Shown: in pieces, positions 43,027-55,533 of the stretch
How positions within the stretch are numbered: the first letter of the stretch is position 1
How the letters are laid out: every line of letters starts with the position of its first letter
Assembly: GCA_020736575.1 (NCBI GenBank)
Contig: JAGPYM010000018.1
Span: 248,001 to 312,000 of the forward strand
Source of the DNA: Thelonectria olida
Taxonomy: Eukaryota; Ascomycota; Sordariomycetes; Hypocreales; Nectriaceae
Length of the DNA stretch: 64,000 nucleotides
Direction: 5' to 3'
The notes under the pieces: generated by a model
What the model was told of the DNA's origin: nothing
Seen by the model: the letters and a program-made list of their open reading frames with translations, nothing else
Database searches by the model: none
Translations under genes and position numbers: made by a program

Positions 43027-43916
43027 GCCAGCCAGCCTAGAAATGTCTGAGACCCCGAACTGCCATGCTATGCAGAGTTCAGCGAAGTGTACGATAGCCT
43101 GACTCTGCGCGATCAATAACAACACGCGCCAATTGGCGGACACAAATGAGAGTTCCTAGACCTGCTGAGAAATGTGACATGACAATGGCCTAGCGATACT
43201 AACAATTGACAGACAGGCTCTTGACTTTCGAGGTACGCGACTAATAACAACTTATTAGTAGTACATGCTACCATGGCTACGTCATGCTGTGTGCGTGTGA
43301 GACTCGGAACATAGGGCTGCTCATCACGACGACGTCTTTCATCAATGATTCTGGCCCTTGCGTTAGTGGACAAGCCCCAGAATTGCTGGTGCACTTAACA
43401 CTTCCCGTCGGCCCGCTCCGAAAAGGATGCATGGACACCAAAACCGGACATTGCAAGAGCCATGATTCGCCCACGCAATCAGACTCTCGAATCCTCCGCT
43501 CATAGCGGGAATGTACTATCAGAAATAACTTTACTATGTAATAAGCTTACCTGCCAACTAATGGCCCCAACGGTTTTTGCAAGTGCAACAGAAATCTCTC
43601 AGCATGTGAAAATGGCTCAACTTTGGTCGCCCAAGCTCGGGCGTATGGGTCCCAGAATGTCACAAATGCCCGACTCTAGACCAATCTGAGTCGCAGCGAC
43701 CAGGTTCATGCAATTTACAGAGTTGAACTAGAGCAAGGAGACCTCGGCACGGCGTAATTAAATAAGAGAGAACTACTGTACATAGGCCGTGTGTGGTTGC
43801 AAGAGACGGGAAGACTCCACTCACTCAGGCGAAGATGGAAGAGCTCTTCTCATCTGCAGCGCAAACTTCTTCGCTGATGACGGAGAGGGACGCCGTGAAA
43901 GCTACACCATCGCCCA
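43027..43916. other. Intergenic region
   Basis: 890 bp without a recognisable gene. The right end carries the promoter of the FAD oxidoreductase. Confidence 0.45.
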
Positions 43917-45473
43917 ATGATGTCTACAAAGGAGCCTACCAGACGGGCGGGTGACGCTCCTCGGACCCGAGTGGCCGTCATTGGCACTGGACTCGCCGGC
44001 TTGACAACCGCCTACCTGCTTCAGACGGACGACAAGGAGCGCTATGCGGTGGCACTATTCGAAAAGGTGCATCCTCAATCAACCAGCACAAGTATTCGCA
44101 TACTAACCAAACTCACCTGCATCTAGGCTGGCAGCCTCTCCTTCGACTCGGCCTCCATTTCCGTCAAAAACGACAAGACTGGCGATAGCGAACGAATCGA
44201 TCTGCCCATGCGTGCCCTGGCCGGCGGCTACTACGCCAACCTTTTGCGAATGTACCATCACTTGGACATTCCCCTTCACCCCATTCGCTTCCTCTTCGTC
44301 TTCGCAAGGGCTTTCTCGACAACAGATGCCCCCAAAGATACAAACCAGGACGCCATTGACGAGAGCGCACATGGGACCTACTTCGTTCACGCCTCGAATC
44401 TGCACCAGATGCTCCCACCGTGGCCGGGCACTCGCGGCGCCTTGTCCCACTTGGCCGAGATTCTGTACCTGATCATATGTTACTTCTGGTTCACCGTCGC
44501 CTGTTTCTTCATCCCGCCCTTGGCCAGTTCCGCTTCGTCGAACAATACCAAGTTCAGCGAATCGCTTGCCGAGTACCTCGCGAGGATACGCATCCCACGC
44601 CGATACGTCTCGCATTACCTGCTCCCTCTTATGAGTTCCGTTTCGACGTGCTCGCACCAAGAAATGCTGGCGTTTCCTGCTAGCGACATTGTCAACTACA
44701 AAAAGAGGTCTCATTGGCAGCAGCACTACACTGTCTGCGGGGGAGTTAAGCAGGTGCAATTGAGGTTGACAAAGGAAGTCAAGGATATTCGACTCAACAC
44801 TCGCGTTGTTAAGGTTATCCCCGAGGCGAATCAATCTGGCGTGACTATTCGATGGCAGTCGACGACAGACGAGTCGGCGCAGATTGCTGAAGAGAGATTT
44901 GATCGCGTCGTCCTTGCGGTATCACCAGATGTCGCAGGCAACATCTTCCGCCCGCTGAAGTCAGCGATGCAGAAGATGCCGACCATTCAAGTTGAAAGCT
45001 CCGTCTTGTGCCGGGAGATGGTAAAGCTGAATGGCAGCGACGTGCAAGAACCAACAATCTGTTCTCATCATGTAGGAGACACCTTGGTACCACAGGTCCT
45101 CACCCTGAGAACACTCTTTTCCAAGGCAACTGACTCAAGGACGGAAGCCCTGCACACCATGCCAACAGGAGTGGTCGTACAGACTTGTCCGCTGGACGGA
45201 ACAGTCGACGCGAAACGAGCAATGCACACGGCTTGGTTCACAAGAACGCTGCGAACTACCGAGAGTAGAGCCGTGGTCGAGAGGATTACGGGGAGATGGA
45301 CACGCGCAAAGACTGATGGTGGCCCTAATATGGGATGGGTGAATGGTGAGGATAACGTATGGTTGACGGGCGCTTGGTGCTGGGACGGCATGGTTCTGCT
45401 GGAGGGATGCGTGGTGTCGAGCATCAAGGTTGCGGATGATTTCGGCGTCAAAATCCCTTGGCAGAGGGATTGA
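43917..45473 (+). CDS. FAD-dependent oxidoreductase (amine-oxidase-like fold)
   Basis: Two exons, 43917..44066 and 44127..45473, give 498 residues. The intron 44067..44126 (60 nt) has GTGCAT and TCTAG ends and a TACTAACC branch site. The N-terminus has the dinucleotide-binding motif VAVIGTGLAGLTTAYLL (about 20-36) ending in the acidic VALFEK, and splicing joins it to AGSLSFDSASI. Two hydrophobic stretches around 150-175 may be a membrane-associated part. The C-terminal FAD motif is NVWLTGAWCWDGMVLLEGCVVS. The family resembles bacterial predicted flavoproteins (COG2907 type) that are often encoded beside cyclopropane-fatty-acid synthases. The next gene, 238 bp downstream on the same strand, is a SAM methyltransferase. 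The start codon could be either of two adjacent ATGs (43917 or 43920). Substrate unknown. Confidence 0.85.
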
Positions 45474-45711
45474 ATGACTTGATGAAGCGTTATGGAATAG
45501 AGGAGAAATAGAATACCCGAGATGAATGACGATGATGATGCTTTTTATCTGAGGCCCGTCTCTGCGAGTCCCGATGAGTGATGATGTTTGGTGGAAGTGG
45601 ACTTACCCTGCAGACATCCGTCGAGTTTTATTTTAAGCATAAAAGTAGCCACGCCTGAGCCACCTCACTCTTCCCCTTTATGAAAACCCAACGGTTCAAG
45701 CAGCCACAAAA

Positions 45712-46825
45712 ATGCCGTCGTTCAAAGTTCACTCAGACTTTGCAGTGGGAGTTGTAGTGGGGATCGTCTTCACACTGGCTCTCGCTGTCATCCTCTCCGT
45801 GACCGCGGCGCGTATGACGGACAGGTATGGCCTGGACCATTGGAAGCTCAACCTCAACCCGCCTCTCAAGAGCATGTGGATGAATGTAGGATATTGGTGA
45901 GCATCGAACCCCTCATCCATTTGCCTCCGGCTTGTGCGACTGAAAGCTTTGGCATAACTGACAGCTGGATAGGAGAGATGCACAGGGTGAGCCCATCCTG
46001 CGGTTTGAAGACGCATGCGCAGCTCTCCTTGGAGAAACCCTCAACACATCGGGTATTCTGGGCCGCAATGCCACCCAAAGCGCATCTGGAAACGCCCTGG
46101 CCATACTAGACCTAGGCTTCGGCTGCGGCGACCAGACCTGGGAACTCGCACGCCTCTCGCGAAGCGCAGGGTGGTCTGATATCCAGTACGTCGGCCTTAC
46201 GCTCAACGAGGCTCAGATCCAATCCGCGCGGCGGAAACTGTACCGCCAGGTCGCGGGCGAGAACGCCGACGGGTTCAAAGCAGACTCGTTCCAGCTGTTT
46301 CGGGCCAATGCTGCGAAGCCGGAGACCTGGAGTCCCCGGATCGCAGAGGCTGTCGAGGCGCTGGCGGACGAGCGCTTTGAGCAGAGGTGGCTTCTTGCGC
46401 TGGACTGTCTCTATCACTTTTCGCCGTCGAGGAAGCCAGTGTTCAAGTATGCGGCGAAGAAGCTCGACGCCCACGTGATGGTATTTGACCTCCTGCTTAA
46501 CGAAACGGCGTCTTTCCGAGAGACGATGGTTCTTAGAGCCATCGGTGTCATGATGGGATGTCCCGTTGGGACGTTTCTAATGGAAAGCCAATACAGAGCC
46601 CAGCTGGTCGAGTGCGGCTACGACAAGGAGTCTATCGTGATCCGGGACGTCACGGAGGATGTGTTTCCCGGCCTTGTCAAGTTTTTGGACCGACAGGACA
46701 AGGCTTTGGCAGAGTACGGGATTTCATTGGGAGGGTTCAAGCTGGCGCAGAGGCTTTTTGATTGGTTTGCTCGATCAAAGGTTGTCAAGCCAGTGATAGT
46801 GGTGGCCCAGACAAGGAAAATCTAG
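45712..46825 (+). CDS. Membrane-anchored SAM-dependent methyltransferase
   Basis: Two exons, 45712..45896 and 45973..46825, give 345 residues. The intron 45897..45972 has a GTGAGC donor, a TAACTGAC branch site and an ATAG acceptor, and the phases match (185 + 853 nt). An N-terminal transmembrane helix (about 10-31, FAVGVVVGIVFTLALAVILS) precedes the class I methyltransferase fold. Motif I is ILDLGFGCGDQTWEL (about 110), followed by YVGLTLNEAQIQSARRKL and ALDCLYHFSPSRK. The fold and the VGLTLNEAQIQSAR segment resemble enzymes of the cyclopropane-fatty-acid synthase/mycolic methyltransferase side of the superfamily, but I cannot place it firmly. Anchoring and the neighbouring flavoprotein suggest a membrane-lipid or other lipophilic substrate. 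That is inference. Confidence 0.85.
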
Positions 46826-49800
46826 CCAGAAGGTATCAAATAAAGGAGTTTGAGGATGTGAGCCGTCTTCTTTCCACCACCTTTTCAATCCCATCACATC
46901 TTCCTCCTCTATCTACCTCCTGGCTTCGCCATATAGATCTAGCCTCGACTCGTGTTGAAATATTCAACGCTCACATCTCAAGATGACCAGATCTAGATCA
47001 AGATCAGCCTCGACAGTGGTAAGGGCAAGAAGTCAACTGCTTTGAATTCAATCTAGATTCCTAGAGGGTACACAACGACCAAAGGCTATCACCTGGGAGG
47101 ACAATACTGACATGTAAAATGGAGCAATGAAGTCCTTGTTAGAGAGTAGAGAGAGGCCTGGCTCCCACACGAATGGACATTGCCACGTGGGTTGGAACAC
47201 AAAATGCAAAATCCAGGGACACAACTACACGGGCGATGTGAACGGCGACTATGATGATCTCGATACATCCCCATATGTTCATCTCGGGCAAAAGAGCTTG
47301 TAGTATCAAGGTGTCTCAGCCGATATTTCAGGTCGGAACTCAGGAGGGAACCACATCCAGTAGCCGAACAAAGGTGAACGTGTTCTGTCACGAGCAAGCC
47401 ACGGTTGAAAAAGGACGAGGAGAAGGGCTATTTGATAGATAAAGAGGAAAAAAATACCCTGGCTTTTGAGCCGAGAAACGAACAATCGTGGAACGGGGTA
47501 ATGGGATCTCGAGACTCTACGGCTCATCAAGACTTCAAGGAGAGTCAGTCTTTGTGTCTGGTTTTCAGCGAGGCCTCCGAGAAGTACAAGAAATGGTGAG
47601 TTTGCCTTTCGATTCCCTTCTGTGTGAAATGGAAATGGTCTGGCCTGAATTCTACTTCTTGCAATCTAACGACGGGGGCTTCGTTGAGTCAACTTGCAAA
47701 GACTTTTGAAAAGAGAACTGTGAAGGTTAGGTGTGCTTCTTACCCATAAAAATGACTCGGACTGCTCGGATCAGATCGTTCATGATGGGTATAATTCCAG
47801 TTGTCTTTAATCTGGACATGCTTGCTTCTGATTCGGTGTATGTCGGTTCATGATCAAGTAATACATGTATGTGCTCTGAAATCTACCACATGCATCGACG
47901 AATGTTATGAGTTTATCGCAAACTGGGCCTGCTCTACGTAAAAAGAAGCGGTGATATCATTTCTCGATACTCTAATACCCTGAGATGGCATTTCTCCGAT
48001 AGCTTGAAATCCATTTCCTCTGCAGTGTCGTACCACTTGTCTACGTGGAAAGCCTCAAGGCAAGGCTGACTTGCTGACACGAAAGGAGATCGACCCAATG
48101 GCTGGGTAACTTCGGATTAGGCGGAATTTCGCGCGTCTTTCACTGGGCAAGATTCATGAATTACGTAGACCTGTGGTTACATCACACTGGCACTTCGCCC
48201 GCCTCTTGAGGCTGAGCAGGCTGATGTATCAAGAACACAGGCAGTATTCTCATCACCTGCATATGTAGTTTTGAAGGAAGTAGAAATGTCTCGTGACAAA
48301 TCCCTGCAAGCATCAAGCGTGGACGGGGACTGTTGGCGTTGATACAGTTTGGGTCGTCCAACGGTCGGCTAGACCAGACACAGTTCAACATCCGCAATCT
48401 CGCCCGCAGAGAATGCAAACGGCTGCGGCCATAAGGTAATTGCAAAGCGGGAACCACTCAGAAACCCAACGGTCCAGCAAATCAGAACCAAAACGTGGCA
48501 GGGGGCCCTCCGAAGAGCACCATGGATAAGAGTGATGGTGGTGACGAGCCAGGTATGCGTGCAACCTTGCCCAATGACAGGAGCATTTGGGAAATCCGGG
48601 GCGTAATGAAGATTAGCCGGCTCCTCATCGTGCCCAGAATCCCGTATCAATGAAGGGGACAGTCGACGTGGCCAAGGGGGCGTTGGCAAGTCACGTCACG
48701 TTGCGAACTATTGCCCGGGTAAAATCGCTCGGGCGATTGGAGTCCTCCGTTTTTCAAGCTGGGGACAAATTACAGAGCAACTTGCGACCTGAGCCTAGTT
48801 GACTCTGCAGATCGGTCTCGAATGTAGGTATGTAGGCATTGGCAGCTTTCACATGCGTTCGTTGGCTGCATTTCTTATTGGATAGATGATACGCCTCGCC
48901 GTTGTGGCCTGATGGCGACTTCGAATTGATAAAGATCGTTCTTCGCTTCTCAGAAGACAAGTCGAAGCCAGGTCGAAGCCATAACTTGACAGGGCCACAG
49001 GAGGGTGTGGAGTGTGACTGGGGATACATCGGCGGGTCCGTCCCTCCACCTTTGGCCTCCCTGCCTCCCTCGTTCCCCCTTGTCATCCTGACTGTTAGCT
49101 TGGGTCCAGGTCAGCATTTTGACCGCTCCTGGAGACGCCTCGCACCAGGCTCCGCTACCTCGGCGGGCATTGCGATCTCGGCTCACTCAGGTTGCGTGGA
49201 AGCTTGCGTGAAGCACTCTGTTCAACCGCGTGCCTCAAGTTCAATCCTTCTAGGATGAGCAAGGTATGCATCTCGGGAGAGACGGGGTATGCGGGATGGT
49301 GAGACGGAAACGCTACGGAGAACCAACTTTACTTTCTCCAAGCAGGCGGTTTCAGGTGATCGTTATGACCAGTCAGTCGTGGCATAAGAAGAGTGCGTCT
49401 GGGCTGGGCAACCGGGCAAGTCTCGGGTGTGATAAATGCTGGCAGCGGACTTTTAGATGCCGCATAGGGCGCCTTGGGGCAAAAGGGTGTCACCTCAAGG
49501 ACATCTGCACTGTGCGTTGACAACAGCCACATTGCCATGAACCGATTACGCGGTGTTGGGCTGAAGTACTCCTGCTGCCATCCGTGGCCAAGGGCGATCT
49601 AACAAAGTCTGAAAGATTGTCAAAGTTATTCAGCGAGGAATTCCCGTTTTCCCGCCAAAGACCGGCATTATGGCTGAAAAGGAAAGTTGACAGACTTGGG
49701 CTCCCCTGGTTGGCATGGTTGAGTATCGAACGATGATCGCTCGAATAAGTAACTTGTTGGTGACAAGGCGTCAGGGTATTGTGTGGCACCCGAGGGTGTG

Positions 49801-52800
49801 ATAGTGAGGGGGATCAGAATGCCGCGAGTCTGTTTCAATAGCGAGTGAATGAATGAGCTGGAGAGTGTGATGAATGATGATGACACTCTTGATTTAGCTG
49901 CCAAAAATGGACCACGTTGAGATTCCGCCTCAGCCTTGACATGCTTAACAAGCAAGGACAGCCTCATCCAAGTCTTCTCATCTGGGCAGACAATGCCCGA
50001 AGGACAAGATGGAGGCGGCTTTTGTCGCCATCATATTCGTATATAGATTGGGCTCTGGACAATTATTGCCCTAGGTTGTCTGCGTTCCATGGCACCCACA
50101 GTACTTCGTGGTTGGAGGGGAGGTATACCTTTCCTGCCGTACCAAGCTCTCGTTGTTGGCAGCCTTAGCACCGTTGCAAGGTTGATTGATGGAGCTGGGC
50201 GTGTCTCTGTGACAGGGTAAAGTTGAACCCTTGTTCCGACCCATTTCTCATCCCATATTATGGCCGAAGAGCCTCGACAAGGGCCATCATGCAGTTGCTT
50301 TCCGGTGATGATGGAATGAAGCTATGGATTGGAGTTAAACGACCCCACGAAGGTGACGCGACATCGCTGCGTGCTCAATTTCAGAGAAGCAAACCTAACA
50401 ATAAGACCCTGAAGCTAACGACGGAAAACTACCCGCAAGTCAAGTTCAGACCATTGCAACCGAACCCTAGATTACTAGGTGATGTTGAATAAGACGGATG
50501 GTGAGACCAATACGAAGTAAGTTGAGTGGATGGTGAGTGGTCAGTAAGTGAGCTTTGTCGGTATTCAATAACAAGATGGAGAGGCAGCTGCAGAGTTAGC
50601 ATCAGCAGCACATCAAGAAATGACAGCTCAGCGACAAGAGAGGCTGCTAGCCTTGAGCAAAGGGAACCTTCTCAAGACCAGACGACACGAGACGACGACA
50701 CGAGACCAGAGGGATGAACGAGAGTGCCTACCAGCCAACCCACAGTATGGAGTTGAGAGACGCACCCCAGGTAGCACAATCAAGCCATGGAGCTGGGAAA
50801 AGGGGGGCGCTAGGTAGAGGCAAAAACGAGTGCTGAAATTGGAGCCCCCACAAGTTCAAGATGAGTTCGAGTCGGAGTCGATGAAGTGGAAGCGCAGCTG
50901 AATCGTGAGCGGGTGAGGAAGGAATCGTTGTGAGGGTTGAATGTGTAAGATCGAGCCAACAGATTCAGAGACTGTGAAATGGTGAAAGATGCGGCAAGGA
51001 GGGTAATGCGCTGTCCAAGTCCTCGCAATTGTAGACTGCCATTCCGCGCCGAATTTGATGTGGCACTTCGCAGAGGATGTATGTCGCCAACCCGGACTGA
51101 CTCGACGTTGATACCATAATGCAGGTTGCTTCAGGCTCTGTAGTGCCGTGTATTGGGCTCCTTTCTTGGTTGGAACGATCTGGAAAGCCGCAAATGGATG
51201 TGTGCTAGAGCCATCTGACGATATTCTTAGGTGATTGTGATGTCTCGCTGCTTCGCTTGTTGATGGCAAGATGATTGGGCTGGAACAACGATTTGGTGCC
51301 CAGGGACCGTGCTTGTTGACCCAGGGGCACCAAGGCCCTGAAATGGGCACATCCGCTCCATCTCGAGCCGTTAGTGGGCACACGGACTGGTTTGAACCTG
51401 GGACACGGCAGCTCTGGGCAGACAGAGCCCCGGGCATCCGGTCTTCGATGTATTTGCACCTGCGAAGACTCCCCAAGTCCAGGGCATGAGCAGGTGGCCA
51501 GCGGTTCATAGGGCCATCTCGCAGAGGCTACAAGGCCCTGAATGGTTCCGAGGCGCTAAGTGGATGGCGCGAGTCGAGCTGGGGCGGGACGACGGGCTTC
51601 GGCCGAAGCGAACCCCAGATGAGTTGCAAGTTGATGAGTTGAGTACATGTCTTGCGAGCACCATTGAAGTGCGTGACGAGGCTTGACGTGTCGTGGAGAC
51701 GGGGCTCTTTCTTCGCACACCAAATTCGGGATCGAGCTGAAAGACGCCACTCGGGGTGTGTCATCGATGTGGCGATGCAGCGCAGCAATGGCATATTTGC
51801 TGGTAGGTCGCTATGTGGTTTGGATGCTCTTTGTGAGAACAAAGATGGGAGAAAACTATTTCTTCGTGGACGTATTCTCACTGTGCAGTTACTGTTCGAT
51901 AGTGCGACCAACCTAATACGGCAGTTTACCGAAGACAATGGAGAGAGCAAAGGGTGGTGCACATGTATTCGCACAGTCTTCTTAGACATCAGCTGCACTG
52001 GCAACCCACCCGCCTCGACTGCTGGCCCCCCACACATCGTCATTTCAGTGCCCGTCATTAGCCCGGTTATCAAATCAAAATGGGCGGCGTTTTAAAGGGA
52101 CGGTCCCAGTGGGGTCAGGGATTTCAGAGGAAGGGTAGGGATGGAACAATTTATCCTGCCCCGACTGTGAAGACTGCTACGTACGCTCGATTTAATATTA
52201 TCAAGACGTTTGTAATGCGGGAGCATCCGGGTAGGAACGTCTGTACAGGAAACGATCCCATTGTATCAACCAAGGATTTTTCTTACAGTGCGTGCCTGAC
52301 AATGATGAAATGGCGCATAGGCTGCAGAGAATGTAAATGTAAGCACTTCCATGACAGGCTCGCCCTGCAGTACTATTAGGTAGGTACCTATTCACGCAGC
52401 TACATCTACTTCTTGAGGTAGGTACTGTATCATCAATGTCTAGTACCTCCTCCATCAGGGTCTCATCTCAATTCATCCACTTCGTCGTCAATTAGCACCC
52501 GATGGCAAGGTGCCATAGGCTCGGAATAACTGGCTGATTAGTCCCGTGTCCGTTCCCCCTCCAGAAAGAATGGAGAATTGCCAGACGCTCGCCATCAGAC
52601 ACCCACGAAAGGGAAGCAGTTGACAGTGGAGGATAAACGGGAGTAAAATGCCTTGCAAGGCGCCTGCCTTACTGCATTTCAAGGAAGAATGCAGCAGAGG
52701 CAAGTACGGTACTACGTGCGGTGTCCCTTTCCTCGCAAGGGAGAGATCCCATCAAGTTGGGTACCTACGGTGTAAATTACCTCCCTCGACCCGGCCCGGG

Positions 52801-53856
52801 CCAATCTTCAACGATTTGCAATTTACACCCACTAGATGGACGTTGCACCCGCCCTACAAACGGCTTCCGGAGCGAGGTACCGACCTGCCTAGAGCAGACA
52901 GACTTTGCAGAGCTCATCGGCTGAGGTACATTGTCGGCTGGTTTGTCGACCGTATCGCACCGCTGCACCTGCCAACTGGTGCGTGACGACGGCCAAACCA
53001 AGTTACCGGTTGGCGCCCACCGCACCTGCACGGGTTGAAAGTGGTCCCCGTCCCCACGAGGTGACTTCCACTTTGATTGAAGTGATGATTTGACCAGGCT
53101 GTTCCTTCCCTCCCTGACCCATCTAAGCCATCTCCCCTTTCCCGCCTGGAATTTTTTCCCCATCGCGCACTCGCCCCATCGACGTTTATTCACAACCTAA
53201 CTCATCAACTTCGCCTCTTCCTCTCTCTCTTCTCGCTCCCTCTTTCCTCTTCCCTCCCTCTCCTCCTCCTTCCTTTTATTTCCCGACAGACTGTTTGTCT
53301 GTAATATAACGGCCCCGCGGCATCGACTGCATCTTCCCGTCCGAGGTTATTTCCTCATTTTGCGCTTCCGGCTTCGCCCTCTCCGCACTCCCGAAATCCT
53401 CGCTTGTGCCATTTTCCGACTCGCGCGGCCGTGAACCTTCTCCAACGATATCGCAGCCTTCGACGATCGAAGAAACTCCTCCTGTTAGGGTGAGTCGAAA
53501 TTGCGGTGCAGACATATTCGGAACCGAGCGATTTTGCCAACGTTGCGACGGTGGCTCGGGGGACTTTGGTGGCCCTCGTCGGATCTTCTTGTCTCAAATG
53601 GCCGACGCATCGCATCGTGATGCTGGCCGCCGATGGAAATTTTCGCCATGTCCCCCGACGCCCTCGCCGCATCGCGCCTCGTCCCGACTGTCGCATCCCG
53701 TCGCCGCCCAATCGCTGCATGTTCAGAGACTAATACCGCTCGTTATGGATAGATCACTTCCTTAATCAGGCTCAAGCGCTACCACAGCCAGGCTTCCTGC
53801 TGTGTCATCTCGCTTTCCTTCATTTGACATCGGAATTCCACAGTTCACTAGGTACC
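46826..53856. other. Seven-kilobase gene-poor stretch
   Basis: No gene could be supported. The longest frames (minus 50856-51509, minus 51528-52073, plus 48902-49258) lack recognisable domains, overlap open frames on the other strand and show no matching intron pattern. A 3' UTR for the methyltransferase is expected at the left. From 53100 the plus strand is pyrimidine-rich and is probably promoter and leader of the gene at 53857. A GTGAGT donor at about 53490 may start a 5' UTR intron. TAGGTAGGTACC-type motifs occur at 52376-52390 and 52416-52425. Confidence 0.45.
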
Positions 53857-55533
53857 ATGTCCTACTACGATAACCCTCAGTCCCAGTGGTCGGCCCCTGC
53901 TGCTGCTGCGGCCTCTGCTCCAGCCCAAAACAACTGGGACCACCAGCAGACAGGCTCGACCACTCCTGTGCGGGCCGGTACGTTCTTTTCCGACTTTTCA
54001 TCAGCCTATTTGACTAATATCATCGCAACAGGTGCCAGCGGCCCTCAGCCCCAAGATGATTACGCCTTTTCGTACCAGTTCGAAGGTATGTGCTTACATT
54101 CAACCCTGCGACATTTTCGAGCTGTCCTATCTGCATGTCGACATGGATCAATACGTCATCGATTCGATCTTTCCCGCTGATAATGACGCCTCGGAAATGA
54201 GCATGAAGGAGACGCATGAATGTTAACAAACCATTTTTCTGCAGAGGTTGATCGAGCTTACGAGAACTTGCAAAAATCCGGCAAAGGCTATGGAATGGGT
54301 GGCCGACGTAAGTTCCGAGCGAATCTTTCCCTTGGTCATGCCAGGTTCCCCCCCAGATCTTGGTGAGTGGGCTGGGACCGGCGGGCGAAATAAGGGAATC
54401 AACTAACACTGCAACCCTCGTAGATGGACGAACTCCCCATGGTGCCGGTCCTCGCCCTCACTCCGTGAATAATTTCGATGACGCCCGTGGTTCCCAAGGT
54501 CCCAACTTGCAGAACTTCTATGCCAACCAACGCCACCAGCCCTCCCGAGGCTCCAACGAGGCGGAGCAGGTCATGCAAGCTAAGAGAAGGATGGCAGCTC
54601 AGCGGGAGCGAGAGCTTCGGAACCTGCACACGGAGCAGCAATACCAGCGAAGTAGGCCTCCCTCTACTGTATAGCACTTCCTACTATCGCAAAGAAAAAG
54701 AGCACAAATAGAAAAATTCTGGTCATGGGCAGCTCAGTATGTCGTCACTGGATGCTGCCCATGTTTGCTTTCCCCTTCAAACCATTTTCCGAACAGCACG
54801 CCTGTAATCGATTCTGTTTCCGTTGAGCTTTGGCTAACAGATTTTCTACGTAGCCGTTATTTCTGATATCACCCTCGGAAACAACAACGCTCCCTCTCCC
54901 AGCAACAGCAACAGAGACAACAACAGGGATGCTGGCAACAGCAACAACAAACACATGTCCGAGGAGGAGACGCGAGAGTTGATCGCCCGCCAGCGCAGTG
55001 CTTTGTACGGGGAGGGTCCTTTTGCCGATAAGTCCAGCTATGTCGATGAGACCGGTGCTGTTCGAACTGGTCCCCCGGGTACTTCCGTCGCTAGCGGCCC
55101 TTCCAGCATCCGTGGCCACTCGCCTCTGGCTTTTGACAACCTTGGCCGTGCCCCCCCTGCTGAGACTGGCACTCCTGGCTCTGACAACCCTCCTGTTGGT
55201 GAGCCTACCTCTCGCCCTCAGAGCACCACCAGTCCCCAGGGCGCCGGACCCACCAACAAGGTCTTTGACAACGCCGTTGGACTCCAGAGCCGGACCAGCA
55301 CTTCTAGCCCGACTGGTGCTTCCCCTCCCCGGGACCTCGCTCCCGGATCGAAGCCCGGCCAGTCTGGCAACACTGTTGCTCCTATTGGAACACGACCTTC
55401 AGGCACTCCCGCCAGTGCCGCCTCATCGAAGCGGTCGACCACTCCTCTGGCGTCTCCTGGAGGCTGGGGTCGTGGCAATGGCGTTTGGGGTCAGTCTTCC
55501 GGCCTCGGTGCCCCTGCGAGCGTTTGGGGTTAA
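53857..55533 (+). CDS. Conserved disordered fungal protein with WG-rich C-terminus
   Basis: Five exons: 53857..53977, 54032..54085, 54245..54307, 54424..54651 and 54854..55533. They total 1146 nt, 381 residues. Every junction is phase 1 with a GTACGT, GTATGT, GTAAGT, GTAAGT-like or GTAGGC donor and an AG acceptor, which is strong internal support. Conserved-looking pieces are YAFSYQFEEVDRAYENLQKS, the charged segment NEAEQVMQAKRRMAAQRERELRN (about 127-149, probably helical) and MSEEETRELIARQRSALYGEGPF (about 190). The rest is Ser/Pro/Gly/Asn-rich, with a Trp-Gly-rich end (GGWGRGNGVWG, ASVWG). I recall this architecture from unnamed conserved fungal proteins. The WG pattern and low complexity could indicate RNA-granule or Argonaute-hook-like contacts, but this is speculation. 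The weakest junction is the last intron (202 nt). Confidence 0.82.

Noticed and set aside
51380..51420. tRNA-like T-arm resemblance (GGTTTGAACC)
   Set aside because: The flanking stems do not pair, and no acceptor or anticodon arm could be found on either strand.
50856..52073. Two minus-strand frames of 217 and 181 codons
   Set aside because: No recognisable motifs, both strands comparably open, no intron signals that join them.
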